A stretch of 64,000 nucleotides of DNA from Rhodoferax sp. (GCF_030697375.1 NZ_JAUYQD010000062.1:62001-126000), one strand, 5' to 3'. Counted from the stretch's first letter, positions 38,196-48,756 are shown. Notes: a model not told the origin generated them from the sequence alone. Made by a program: numbers and translations.

Positions 38196-39239
38196 ATGAC
38201 AACTTCCAAACACATCGCCATCGTGGGTGCCGGCATCGCCGCCATCACCTGTGCCCGTACGCTGGTGCAAGCGGGCCACCGTGTCACCGTGTTTGAAAAG
38301 AGTCCTGGGGTGGGCGGGCGCATGGCCTCGCGCAGCAGTCCGTTTGGCACCTTTGACCCGGGTGCGCAGTACTTCACGGTGCGCGACCCGCGCTTCGTGC
38401 AGGCCCTGCAAACCACGCCGACCGTGTGCAAGCGCTGGAGCGCCATCACCGTGCAGGTGCTGGACGAACAGGGCCGCGTGACCGCCGCCGGCCTGCCTGC
38501 GCGCGAACCCCACTGGGTGGCCACCCCGGGCATGAATGCACTGGTGCGGCGCTGGGCCAAGCCGCTGGTCGATGCCATGCAAGTCGAGCTGGAAACCCAC
38601 GTCACCCACATCGAGGTTGACAGCCTGAACAAAGCCCAGTGGCAGTTGCGCACCAGCGGTGCGGGCGACAGCAGCCATGTGTTTTCCGGCTTTGATGCGG
38701 TGGTGCTGGCCATCCCCGCCCCGCAGGCCCAGTCCCTGCTGAAAACCGCCCCCAAGACCAGTGCCATGGTCAAAAAACTGGACAAAGTCACCATCGCCCC
38801 CTGCTGGACCTTGATGCTGGCCTTCCCCCAGGCCGTGCAGCCGGGTCTAACCACCCTGGGGCCCCAGTGGAACGCGGCGCGCAGCACCCACCACCGCATC
38901 GCCTGGCTGTCCCGTGAATCGAGCAAACCCGGCCGTGGCACCGTGGAGCGCTGGACCATCCAGGCCAATGCCGCATGGTCGGCGGAACACCTGCAAGACG
39001 ATGCCTCCCGCGTGCAGGCCAAATTGTTGAAAGCCTTTTCAGAAGTCACCGGCATCCGCGCCGAACCCTCCCACATCGACACCCAACGCTGGCTGAATGC
39101 CAAGACCGAGGTGCCCCTGGGCAAGTCCCATCTGTGGGATGCCAAGTCCAATCTGGGCGTGTGCGGCGACTGGTGCATAGGCCACCGGGTGGAAGATGCT
39201 TTTGTGTCAGGCCTGGAGCTGGCACTGTCCATGGCGTGA
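38196..39239 (+). CDS. Renalase-like NAD(P)/FAD-dependent oxidoreductase
   Basis: A 347-residue flavoprotein. The N-terminal FAD-binding motif is IAIVGAGIAAITCARTLVQAGHRVTVFEKS, followed by GVGGRMASRSSPFGTFDPGAQYFTVRDPRF, characteristic of renalase-like amine-oxidase-fold proteins; C-terminal NLGVCGDWCIGHRVEDAFVSGLELA binds FAD. Bacterial renalases oxidise isomeric dihydronicotinamides. The start at 38196 has TTGGAG upstream. Its TGA overlaps the GTG of gluQRS, so the two are coupled. Confidence 0.88.
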   Translation: MTTSKHIAIVGAGIAAITCARTLVQAGHRVTVFEKSPGVGGRMASRSSPFGTFDPGAQYFTVRDPRFVQALQTTPTVCKRWSAITVQVLDEQGRVTAAGLPAREPHWVATPGMNALVRRWAKPLVDAMQVELETHVTHIEVDSLNKAQWQLRTSGAGDSSHVFSGFDAVVLAIPAPQAQSLLKTAPKTSAMVKKLDKVTIAPCWTLMLAFPQAVQPGLTTLGPQWNAARSTHHRIAWLSRESSKPGRGTVERWTIQANAAWSAEHLQDDASRVQAKLLKAFSEVTGIRAEPSHIDTQRWLNAKTEVPLGKSHLWDAKSNLGVCGDWCIGHRVEDAFVSGLELALSMA

Positions 39240-40234
39240 ATCCGGGCGTCCCCTACATTGGGCGGTTCGCGCCCTCGCCCACCGGCGCCTTGCACGCCGG
39301 CTCGCTGGTGGCGGCGCTGGCCAGTTGGCTGGACGCCCGCGCCCACGGCGGGACCTGGCTGGTGCGCATCGAAGACGTGGACACCCCGCGCACCGTCCCC
39401 GGCGCCGACCGCCTCATCCTGCGCCAACTGGCCGCCTGTGGCCTGCACCCGGACGAGCCCCCCGTGTGGCAATCGCAACGCAGCGCGCTGTACCAGTTTG
39501 CGCTGGACGTACTGATCCGAAAAGCGTTGGCCTACCCCTGCGCCTGCTCGCGCAAAGACATTGAAGGGGCGCTGCAACACGCAGGACGCGAGAAACCCCG
39601 CCACGGCGAGCTGGTCTACCCCGGAACTTGCCGCACCGGCCTGCACGGCAAGGTCGGGCGGGCCTGGCGCCTGCGGTCCGACATGTACCAGAAAAATATG
39701 CCTCCAGCCCCCGTAGAACCTGCGCAAGCTGCTCCTGAATGCATAGCAAAAGTGGCCCGACCGGTGGAATGGACCGACCGCCGCTTAGGGGCCCAGCAGC
39801 AAGACGTGGAAGCCCAGGTGGGCGACTTTGTGCTCCAACGGGCCGACAACTGCTACGCCTACCAATTGGCCGTGGTGGTGGACGACGGTGCACAGGACAT
39901 CACCCATGTGGTGCGCGGCGAAGACTTGGCCGACAACACGGCGCGCCAGATCCTGCTGCAGCAAGCGCTGGGCCTGCCCACCCCTACCTATCTGCACACG
40001 CCGCTGGTGCGGGGCGCCAACGGCGAAAAACTGAGCAAACAAAACGGCGCACAGGCACTGGACCTGGCCAACCCGCTGGCCGCCCTGAACCAGGCCGCGC
40101 AGGTCTTGGGCCTGCCAGCGCAGGCAGGCCCGGTGGCGAACGCACTGGCAGTCTGGACCTGGCAGTGGCCTCACTTGGCCATGGGCGGAACCCTTGACCT
40201 CGGTCCCCACTGCCTACAATGCAGGCCACACTGA
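39236..40234 (+). CDS. gluQRS: Glutamyl-Q tRNA(Asp) synthetase
   Basis: A truncated glutamyl-tRNA-synthetase paralogue that attaches glutamate to queuosine in tRNA(Asp). The start is GTG, overlapping the previous stop. HIGH-like motif: GRFAPSPTGALHAGSLVAAL; KMSKS-like motif: GEKLSKQNGA. The zinc site is CACSR with YPGTC. At 332 residues it is about 30 longer than the E. coli enzyme. Part of the excess is an in-frame stretch (MPPAPVEPAQAAPECIAKV) encoded by a copy of the dispersed repeat at 39715-39753, between the RLRSDM strand and the VEWTDR segment. It probably forms a surface loop. Confidence 0.93.
   Translation: MNPGVPYIGRFAPSPTGALHAGSLVAALASWLDARAHGGTWLVRIEDVDTPRTVPGADRLILRQLAACGLHPDEPPVWQSQRSALYQFALDVLIRKALAYPCACSRKDIEGALQHAGREKPRHGELVYPGTCRTGLHGKVGRAWRLRSDMYQKNMPPAPVEPAQAAPECIAKVARPVEWTDRRLGAQQQDVEAQVGDFVLQRADNCYAYQLAVVVDDGAQDITHVVRGEDLADNTARQILLQQALGLPTPTYLHTPLVRGANGEKLSKQNGAQALDLANPLAALNQAAQVLGLPAQAGPVANALAVWTWQWPHLAMGGTLDLGPHCLQCRPH
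39715..39753 (-). repeat. Dispersed palindromic repeat, copy 5 (inside gluQRS)
   Basis: AGCCCCCGTAGAACC, TGCGCAAGC, then a diverged palindromic half ending ATAGCAAAAGT. It is in frame in gluQRS and translated as part of an extra loop; the palindrome is less well kept than in intergenic copies. Confidence 0.75.
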
Positions 40235-40247
40235 CACGCGATTCACC

Positions 40248-41042
40248 ATGACCACCCCTCTTCCCGACGCCCCCACCACCGCTACCGACGACGCCTCCCC
40301 CAAGCCCTTCATGCGCACCATCAAGAGCTTTGTCAAACGCGCCGGGCGCACCACCACCGGCCAGGCCAAGGCGTTTGAAGACCTGGGGCCCCGGTTTTTG
40401 CTGCCCTACCGCGCGTCCGCTATCGATTTAGTAGCTGTCTACGCAGATTCCACGGGGGCTAGTAGCACAAATGATGCACAAACACCGGCCAACCCCGCCG
40501 CCCCGGTGGTGCTGGAAATCGGTTTCGGCATGGGCGAAGCCACGGCCAAGATTGCCACCACCCTGCCCGACACCCATTTCCTGTGCTGCGAGGTGCATGA
40601 ACCCGGCGTGGGCGCGCTGCTCAAGCGCATTGGCGAAAACAACATCACCAACATCCGCATCTGCGCCCACGACGCGGTGGAAGTCATCGACCACATGCTT
40701 CCCCGGAACAGCCTGGACGGCGTGCACATCTTTTTTCCCGATCCCTGGCACAAAACCAAACACAACAAACGCCGCCTGATCCAGTCGCCGCTGATTGCCA
40801 AGCTGGCCGCGCGCCTCAAGGTCGGCGGCTACCTGCACTGCGCCACCGACTGGGAGCCCTACGCCCAGCAGATTCTGGAAGTGCTGACCGCCGAGCCCCT
40901 GCTCAAAAACCGCGCGCTGGCAACGAACCCCGAGCTGGCCGGCTACGCCCCCAAGCCGCACTACCGCCCGCTCACCAAGTTTGAGAACCGCGGCATCAGG
41001 TTGGGGCACGGCGTGTGGGATGTGGTGTTTGAACGGATATAG
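40248..41042 (+). CDS. trmB: tRNA (guanine-N7-)-methyltransferase
   Basis: TrmB methylates G46 of tRNAs with S-adenosylmethionine. The SAM motif is VVLEIGFGMGEATAKIA, and IFFPDPWHKTKHNKRRL is the family signature. At 264 residues it is longer than usual: a ~30-residue N-terminal extension, and an insertion before the SAM motif (SAIDLVAVYADSTGASSTND) encoded by a copy of the dispersed repeat at 40419-40461. The ATG at 40248 is chosen over an upstream one at 40194 that overlaps gluQRS. Confidence 0.95.
   Translation: MTTPLPDAPTTATDDASPKPFMRTIKSFVKRAGRTTTGQAKAFEDLGPRFLLPYRASAIDLVAVYADSTGASSTNDAQTPANPAAPVVLEIGFGMGEATAKIATTLPDTHFLCCEVHEPGVGALLKRIGENNITNIRICAHDAVEVIDHMLPRNSLDGVHIFFPDPWHKTKHNKRRLIQSPLIAKLAARLKVGGYLHCATDWEPYAQQILEVLTAEPLLKNRALATNPELAGYAPKPHYRPLTKFENRGIRLGHGVWDVVFERI
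40419..40461 (+). repeat. Dispersed palindromic repeat, copy 6 (inside trmB)
   Basis: GCTATCGATTTAGTAGC, TGTCTACGCAGAT and CCACGGGGGCTA. It is in frame and translated in trmB just before the SAM-binding motif, in the opposite orientation to the copy 700 bp upstream in gluQRS. Confidence 0.8.
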
Positions 41043-41206
41043 GTATAGAGGTATGGCCACCGCGCTTCCTGCTACCGACGGGCTGGGCGGCAGCGGGTTT
41101 TGCTCCGTGTCCCCCGCCCGCTTTGCGGGCTCCTCCTTTACCTGCGCAAAACCCACTGCCACCCAGCCCTTGCGCTGTAGCTCTGCTTCTGACCCTTACG
41201 CTGACC

Positions 41207-42139
41207 ATGGCGCTGCATCGGCCTAACCCGCCGCCTAGTCGCAACGGGGTGGGTGCCAGTTGTGTGGTGCTGCCTGCGGGCGGCTGGGCCACGGTGGCCG
41301 AGTTTTTGTTCCAGCGCTTCCCCGGCGTACCGGCGCCGGTGTGGCTGCAGCGCATGGAATCTGGCGACGTGGTGGACGACCAGGGGCAGCCGGTCAGCCC
41401 GCACTGCGCCTACACCCCCAAGCGCCGCCTGTACTACTTCCGCGCCGTGGAGGCCGAGCCGCGCATCCCGTTCGAGGCCCAGGTGCTGTGGCAAGACGAG
41501 CACCTGCTGGTGGTGGACAAACCCCATTTCTTGCCGGTGTTGCCCTCCGGCAAGTACCTGCAAGAGACCGTGCTGGTGCGCCTAAAGAACCAATTGGGGC
41601 TGGACGCGCTGTCCCCCATCCACCGCATCGACCGCGACACGGCGGGGCTGGTGCTGTTCTCCGTCCAGAGCGCCACCCGCAATGCCTACCAGGCTTTGTT
41701 TCGGGACCGCACCGTGCACAAGACCTACCACGCCATCGCCCGCTGGAACCCCGAACTGCCCTGGCCCCTGCAAAGGGCAAGCCGCATCGCGCCGGCCGCG
41801 CACTTCATGCAGCAAGAAGAGGTGGACGGCCCGCCCAACACCCTCACCCATATGGCGCCGCTGGAAGTGCGGGGCCGCTGGGCCCGCTACGAACTCAGGC
41901 CCGTCACCGGCCACCGCCACCAGTTGCGGGTGCACATGGCAGCCCTGGGCCTGCCGCTGGTGGGCGACGGCATCTACCCCACGCTGACGCCCGAAGGGCA
42001 GATGGATTACGCCCGCCCCCTGCAATTGCTGGCCCAGTCGATTGAATTTATCGATCCCCTGAGCGGGGTTGCCCGCAAATTCGAAAGCCAGCGAACCTTG
42101 CGCACCCTGGCCGATATTGGGAACGATTTAGGCCTATAG
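41207..42139 (+). CDS. RluA-family RNA pseudouridine synthase
   Basis: A 310-residue enzyme that should isomerise a uridine in rRNA or tRNA. The catalytic aspartate is in SPIHRIDRDTAGLVLFS; RPVTGHRHQLRVHMAALGLPLVGDGIY is the C-terminal family motif. A short N-terminal S4-like region (about 30-75) precedes it. I chose the ATG at 41207; a GTG/ATG at 41123 would add a hydrophobic stretch unlike the family. The target position cannot be told by eye. A hairpin (GCCCGC/GCGGGC, 41116-41130) lies in the 164-bp gap before it. Confidence 0.88.
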   Translation: MALHRPNPPPSRNGVGASCVVLPAGGWATVAEFLFQRFPGVPAPVWLQRMESGDVVDDQGQPVSPHCAYTPKRRLYYFRAVEAEPRIPFEAQVLWQDEHLLVVDKPHFLPVLPSGKYLQETVLVRLKNQLGLDALSPIHRIDRDTAGLVLFSVQSATRNAYQALFRDRTVHKTYHAIARWNPELPWPLQRASRIAPAAHFMQQEEVDGPPNTLTHMAPLEVRGRWARYELRPVTGHRHQLRVHMAALGLPLVGDGIYPTLTPEGQMDYARPLQLLAQSIEFIDPLSGVARKFESQRTLRTLADIGNDLGL

Positions 42140-42186
42140 CCCCCGTGGAATATGCGTATACAGCTATTAATTCAGTAGCAAATACA
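42137..42186 (-). repeat. Dispersed palindromic repeat, copy 7 (intergenic)
   Basis: TAGCCCCCGTGGAATA, TGCGTATACA, GCTATTAATTCAGTAGC, AAAT. The first base pairs overlap the stop of the pseudouridine synthase gene; it lies about 95 bp upstream of dnaG. Confidence 0.8.
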
Positions 42187-42279
42187 GGGGCCTGGCGCCG
42201 CTCCGCACGTCCTTGGACGCGGTGACCCGGTCCACCGGGGCGCCCGGCTGCGGCCACCGATGTTTCTACAATCGACCCC

Positions 42280-44292
42280 ATGGCAATCCCCCAATCGTTC
42301 ATCCAGGAACTGAGCTCCCGCGCTGACGTGGTGGAGATCGTGGGCCGCTACGTGCAGCTCAAAAAGGCCGGCGCCAACTTCATGGGCCTGTGCCCTTTCC
42401 ACGGAGAAAAATCCCCCTCCTTCACCGTCAGCCCCACCAAACAGTTCTACCACTGCTTTGGCTGCGGCAAAAACGGCAATGCCATCGGCTTCCTGATGGA
42501 GCACGCCGGCATGACCTTTATCGAGGCCGTGAAAGACCTGGCCCAGCAATACGGCATGCAGGTGCCCGAGGACGACGCCTCCCCGCAGGACCGCGCCCGC
42601 GCCCAGGAGCAGCGTGAAAAACAGAACACACTGACCAGCGTGCTCGAAAAAGCCGGTGAGGCCTTTCGCCAGCACCTCAAAGCCTCGCCCCGGGCGGTGG
42701 CCTATTTCAAGGGGCGCGGCCTGTCCGGCCAAGTGGCCAAACAATTCGGCCTGGGTTACGCCCCGGAAGGCTGGCGCAACCTGGCCAGCGTCTTCCCCCA
42801 CTACGACGACCCGCTGCTGGTCGAAAGCGGCCTGGTGATCTCCAACCAAGAGGAAGGCAGCACGGAAGAAAAGCGCTACGACCGCTTCCGCGACCGCGTG
42901 ATGTTCCCCATCCGCAACATCAAGGGCGAGTGCATTGGTTTCGGCGGGCGGGTGCTGGGTGACGACAAACCCAAGTACCTCAATTCCCCCGAGACCCCGG
43001 TGTTCAGCAAGGGACGCGAGTTGTACGGCCTGTTCGAAGCGCGCAACGCCCTGCGCGAACACGGCTATGTGCTGGTGACCGAAGGCTATATGGACGTGGT
43101 GGCGCTGGCGCAGCTGGGCTTCCCCAACGCCGTGGCCACGCTGGGCACGGCCTGCACCGCCGACCATGTGCACAAGCTGTTTCGCTTCACAGATTCTGTG
43201 GTGTTCAGCTTTGACGGCGACTCTGCCGGCCGGCGCGCCGCGCGCAAGGCGCTGGACGCCGCCCTGCCCTATGCAACGGATGTGCGCTCCATCAAATTCC
43301 TGTTCCTGCCCCAGGAACACGACCCCGACAGCTTCATCCGCGCCAACGGCCAAGACGCCTTCGCCCGCTATGTGTCAGAAGCCACGCCGCTGAGCCGCTT
43401 TTTGGTGGAGGCGGCGCACGAAGGCTGCGACCTGAATACCGCCGAGGGCCGTGCCCACATGTCCAGCAATGCCAAGCCGCTGTGGAACCTGCTGCCCGAA
43501 GGGGCCCTCAAACTGCAGCTGCTCGGCGAGATCGCCACGCAGGTGCAACTGCCCAGCCAGGAACTGGGCGCCTTGTGGGCCAACAACGGTGCCAAAGCCC
43601 AGCCCCAAACCCACGCCCCCTCTGCCGCACGGCACAGCGATTGGCAACCTGATGACTACGTGGAAGAGCACCACGACCACGACACCGCCAACTGGAGCCA
43701 CCCGCTTGACGGGCAGAACCCAGACAGTTGGAAGGGCAAGCGCAAATGGGAAGGCCAGGGGAAATGGGAAGGCAAAAGCAAGTGGGAAGGCAAAGGAAAA
43801 TGGGACAACAAGCGTCCCAACCCTAGTCGCCCGCCACAGCGCGGCCCCCTGGCCAGCCGCTCCGACCATGCCACCCGCATTTTGTTCAGCCACAGCGAAC
43901 TCTGGGAAACATTGTCCAACGAAGACCACCACCTGCTGTGTGAACTGCCCGCACCGCACGGCCCCCTGCTGGCCTGGCTGGAAGCCCAATTACATGAACA
44001 TGGCCCCTTGCCTTGGGGTGCGCTCAAGGAGGCGCTGCCTGGCCATGCCGAAGAAGCACAGGCCCTGCGACTGATGGCCGATGCGCCCGTGCCCCCCGAG
44101 CCGGCCAGTGAATCGGCCTCTGAGTTGCGCGATTTGCTCAACCGCATGCTGCTGGAACAGATTGAGAAACAGAAAGACCAGGCCAGTGTTATCGCCGCCA
44201 GCGATCCCGCCGCCTTTGCCCGTTACCGGGAATTGGATGCACGCTGGCGTCAACTCAAGCAAACCATCGCATTGGCCCAACCTGAGGGCTAG
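42280..44292 (+). CDS. dnaG: DNA primase
   Basis: DnaG lays RNA primers at replication forks. The 670-residue protein has the N-terminal zinc domain (CPFHGEKSPSFTV...CFGCG), the Toprim core (VTEGYMDVVALAQ and VFSFDGDSAGRRAA) and a C-terminal DnaB-binding domain from about residue 530. The linker is long and unusual: residues 486-509 are four tandem copies of a six-residue unit of the form GKxKWE, preceded by a His/Asp-rich stretch. rpoD follows 293 bp later, the conserved dnaG-rpoD order. Confidence 0.97.
   Translation: MAIPQSFIQELSSRADVVEIVGRYVQLKKAGANFMGLCPFHGEKSPSFTVSPTKQFYHCFGCGKNGNAIGFLMEHAGMTFIEAVKDLAQQYGMQVPEDDASPQDRARAQEQREKQNTLTSVLEKAGEAFRQHLKASPRAVAYFKGRGLSGQVAKQFGLGYAPEGWRNLASVFPHYDDPLLVESGLVISNQEEGSTEEKRYDRFRDRVMFPIRNIKGECIGFGGRVLGDDKPKYLNSPETPVFSKGRELYGLFEARNALREHGYVLVTEGYMDVVALAQLGFPNAVATLGTACTADHVHKLFRFTDSVVFSFDGDSAGRRAARKALDAALPYATDVRSIKFLFLPQEHDPDSFIRANGQDAFARYVSEATPLSRFLVEAAHEGCDLNTAEGRAHMSSNAKPLWNLLPEGALKLQLLGEIATQVQLPSQELGALWANNGAKAQPQTHAPSAARHSDWQPDDYVEEHHDHDTANWSHPLDGQNPDSWKGKRKWEGQGKWEGKSKWEGKGKWDNKRPNPSRPPQRGPLASRSDHATRILFSHSELWETLSNEDHHLLCELPAPHGPLLAWLEAQLHEHGPLPWGALKEALPGHAEEAQALRLMADAPVPPEPASESASELRDLLNRMLLEQIEKQKDQASVIAASDPAAFARYRELDARWRQLKQTIALAQPEG
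43735..43806 (+). repeat. Four tandem 18-bp repeats in dnaG
   Basis: Units start at 43735, 43753, 43771 and 43789; each is close to GGCAAAGGCAAATGGGAA and encodes GKxKWE (last unit ends in D). The copies differ at several positions, so the array is not freshly expanded. Confidence 0.85.
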
Positions 44293-44585
44293 CGAACTGC
44301 GTCCGCGACTTCCCTGGAATCCCCAGGGTTCTGCGGTACAATCCGCGGTTGATTCGGCAAGAGCGACAGCAGCACCTCCGGGCCAGGCCACACGTTGACA
44401 CAGTTCACACCAGGCCGCCTTACCGCAAGGACTGCATCCCAAATGTTCGCCCTCTCATCTTGCCTATTGGGAACCTGGTTCCCTGCCCTGTTCACTGAAC
44501 CCGTCGGCCCAGCGACGCAGAGAACATCGGCCACGTTTATCCGTTTGCCCGCCTTCCGCCTCAGTCCGATTAGAAAGCCAACACC

Positions 44586-46826
<2,241 letters not shown>

Positions 46827-46844
46827 AAGTCTGCACAATGGCGT

Positions 46845-46882
46845 CCTGTGCCCGTATCGCGGGTGCAGGGCGCTATTTTTTT
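46845..46882 (+). terminator. Probable intrinsic terminator of rpoD
   Basis: CCTGTGCCCG and CGGGTGCAGG pair over 10 bp (two G-U) with a TATCG loop; a T7 run follows six bases later. It lies 18 bp after the rpoD stop. Confidence 0.55.
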
Positions 46883-46908
46883 GCTAGCAACTAGACACCA
46901 TCCTTCGT

Positions 46909-47751
46909 ATGACCGCACCACACAAGTACACCTTGGCCGGCGTCATGGGCTGGCCTGTGGCGCACTCGCGCTCGCCGACCCTGCACAACCACTGGATCAC
47001 TCAGTACGGCCTGCGCGGCGCCTACGTGCTGCTGCCGGTGCAACCCGAAAAGCTGGAATTGGCCCTGCGCGGCCTGCCCGCACTGGGGTTTGCGGGCTGC
47101 AATCTGACCATTCCCCACAAAGTGGCGGCCATGCCCCTGGTGGACCGAGTGGACCCGTTGGCCACCCGCATCGGGGCCATCAACACCCTCGTGGTGGAGG
47201 CCGACGGTTCTTTGACAGGGCTGAACACGGACGGCTATGGCTACATCCAGAGTTTGCTGGATGCACAACCCACCTGGCGGGCCGATGCGGGCCCTATTGC
47301 CGTGGTCGGTGCAGGCGGCGCCGCGCGCGCCGTGATTGTCAGTTTGATAGAACGCGGGGCCACCGACATACGTTTGACCAACCGCAGTGGGGCCAAGGCG
47401 CATGACATGGCCCAAGAGTTTGGCCTTCCCGTACGCGCAGTGGCCTGGGAGGACCGACACGATGCATTGGCGGATGTGGCACTGCTGGTCAACACCACCA
47501 ACCAAGGCATGCACGGCCAGCCCGCATTGGATCTTTCGCTAGAACAGCTCCCTGCCGGTGCACTGGTGTCGGACGTGGTGTATGTGCCGCTGGAGACACC
47601 GCTGTTGGCGGCCGCAAAATTGCGGGGCAACACCGTGGTCAACGGCCTGGGCATGCTGATTAACCAAGCACGCCCAGCCTTTGAGGCTTGGTTTGGTGTG
47701 CGCCCGGACATCAGCCCGGAGCTGCTCGCCAAAGTTCAGGCGACTTTTTAA
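46909..47751 (+). CDS. aroE: Shikimate dehydrogenase
   Basis: AroE reduces 3-dehydroshikimate with NADPH in the aromatic amino acid pathway. The 280-residue protein has the shikimate-binding GWPVAHSRSPTLHN, NLTIPHK (catalytic Lys) and LTGLNTDGYG, and the NADP-binding VVGAGGAARAVI with TNRSGAKA. Length and motifs are standard. It converges with the ComFB-like gene, overlapping it by 4 bp. Confidence 0.97.
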   Translation: MTAPHKYTLAGVMGWPVAHSRSPTLHNHWITQYGLRGAYVLLPVQPEKLELALRGLPALGFAGCNLTIPHKVAAMPLVDRVDPLATRIGAINTLVVEADGSLTGLNTDGYGYIQSLLDAQPTWRADAGPIAVVGAGGAARAVIVSLIERGATDIRLTNRSGAKAHDMAQEFGLPVRAVAWEDRHDALADVALLVNTTNQGMHGQPALDLSLEQLPAGALVSDVVYVPLETPLLAAAKLRGNTVVNGLGMLINQARPAFEAWFGVRPDISPELLAKVQATF

Positions 47752-48029
47752 AACACCGATTTGTTGGCGCGCTCCTGCACAAAATCGAACGCGAACTTCA
47801 ACACCTCGTCCATTGACAGTTCAATGGCATGGCGTTCCTGCTCGGTCAGGTAAAACATCATGTCCACGTCGTGGCGCACATACCGCGCGGGCAAGCGGTT
47901 CAGTGCCACGCAGGCCACATCGGCAAGCATGTCCATTGTAAAGTCGGGGTACTTCGTAGCCCTGCGGGCTACATCTTCGAAGATGAGGCGTTCGTAGTAG
48001 TTGTGAACCTGCTCAAAATTAAATACCAT
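47748..48029 (-). CDS. ComFB-like protein
   Basis: A 93-residue protein resembling the late-competence ComFB family: NYYERLIFEDVA near the start, DMLADVACVALNRLPARYVRHDVDMMFYL in the middle. The start at 48029 is preceded by GGAG; an ATG at 48065 would add 12 residues. ComFB-type proteins have been reported as c-di-GMP receptors in cyanobacteria, but I cannot say this one binds it. It stands alone between aroE (convergent) and a winged-helix gene (divergent). Confidence 0.75.
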   Translation of the reverse strand: MVFNFEQVHNYYERLIFEDVARRATKYPDFTMDMLADVACVALNRLPARYVRHDVDMMFYLTEQERHAIELSMDEVLKFAFDFVQERANKSVF

Positions 48030-48098
48030 GTAATGCTCCAATGTGCCCTGCAAATAGGCCAACACGGTGCGACCTTAGCACCTCATCCCCAGCCTGAC

Positions 48099-48306
48099 AA
48101 GTAGCAGCCGAAATTGCAAAACCAGCGATTATTTTGCCTGGACGAACCTGCAGCATGCCTCGCTGACGACGTCCCCAAGTACCTCAAATCCTTCCCTGGC
48201 GAATGATGGAACGACGCCAGACCTGCCTGCGATTGTGCTAAATCAGCTATGAAACTTGTAGCAGAGCCGAAACTGCGATATAGTTTCGCCTGGATTCACC
48301 TGCTGT
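48099..48306 (+). repeat. Pair of imperfect ~50-bp direct repeats about 156 bp apart
   Basis: The first copy (48099-48154) and the second (48255-48306) share GTAGCA, GCCGAAA.TGC and TTTYGCCTGGA..AACCTGC-like blocks in the same order; the second has a 5-base gap. They may be remnants of a duplication. Confidence 0.55.
48246..48262. repeat. Half-copy of the dispersed palindromic repeat
   Basis: GCTAT, GAAACTT, GTAGC matches the palindromic half of the repeat family. The GCGCAATA/GGGGGCTA half is missing. It overlaps the start of the second direct repeat. Confidence 0.4.
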
Positions 48307-48380
48307 TTGCCAAACCAATAGCAACTCCAATGGCCGCACGGGCCACTGGCAATAAAAATCAAATCGACGAGAGGTAGTTA

Positions 48381-48692
48381 ATGAGCTTGAAAGAATCAGT
48401 CGCCATTGGCCAATTGCTGGGTCTATTAGAGTCCAGGTACGCCATGCGTGTCTTGTGGGCCTTGCGTGATGGTCGCGGACAAACGTTCCGATTGCTGCAA
48501 GACAGCGTGGGCGGAATCACACCCAATACCCTGAACACCCGTATCAAAGAACTCCGTGAAGCAGGCCTTCTGGTGCACGGCGACGAAGGTTACGCCGTCA
48601 CCCCCATCGGCGGAGATTTGCTCAAGCGCCTGAATGACTTGCAAGCGTTTGCTGGCAAATGGGCCAGTAGCCAAGCCAAAAAGGCCAAATAA
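48381..48692 (+). CDS. Small winged-helix (HxlR-like) transcriptional regulator
   Basis: A 103-residue single-domain protein. The recognition region RVLWALRDGRGQTFRLLQDSVGGITPNTLNTRIKELREAGLL and the wing LVHGDEGYAVTPIGGDLL fit an HxlR/MarR-type winged helix. It lacks the conserved HxlR N-terminal cysteine. Target genes are unknown. GAGAGG lies upstream of the ATG, and an intrinsic terminator follows, so it is a monocistronic unit. Confidence 0.78.
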   Translation: MSLKESVAIGQLLGLLESRYAMRVLWALRDGRGQTFRLLQDSVGGITPNTLNTRIKELREAGLLVHGDEGYAVTPIGGDLLKRLNDLQAFAGKWASSQAKKAK

Positions 48693-48730
48693 CCCCCGGT
48701 TCACGGCCACAATCTGGCCCCACAGCACAA

Positions 48731-48756
48731 AAGACAGGCCTTGCCTGTCTTTTTTT
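48731..48756 (+). terminator. Intrinsic terminator after the winged-helix regulator
   Basis: AGACAGGC, loop CTT, GCCTGTCT, then T6: a textbook intrinsic terminator. A-rich DNA on the other side could make it work in both directions. Confidence 0.85.

Larger units (their letters stand above)
48066..48380. other. Intergenic region with imperfect direct repeats
   Basis: The 315-bp region between two divergent genes holds two imperfect ~50-bp direct repeats (48099-48154 and 48255-48306) and a half-copy of the dispersed palindrome (48246-48262). I see no gene here and no convincing promoter. Confidence 0.5.

Noticed and set aside
37119..39727. Two long minus-strand open frames (519 and 540 codons)
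   Set aside because: They lie opposite the LysR, renalase-like and gluQRS genes, which have clear motifs and ribosome binding sites. The minus-strand products match no family and have antisense-like composition.
41116..41130. GCCCGC/GCGGGC hairpin as a terminator after trmB
   Set aside because: The stem is only 6 bp and is followed by CTCCTCCTTT rather than a T-run, so termination is doubtful.
43735..43806. CRISPR-like array
   Set aside because: The 18-bp units are contiguous, without spacers, and in frame within dnaG; they are a coding tandem repeat.
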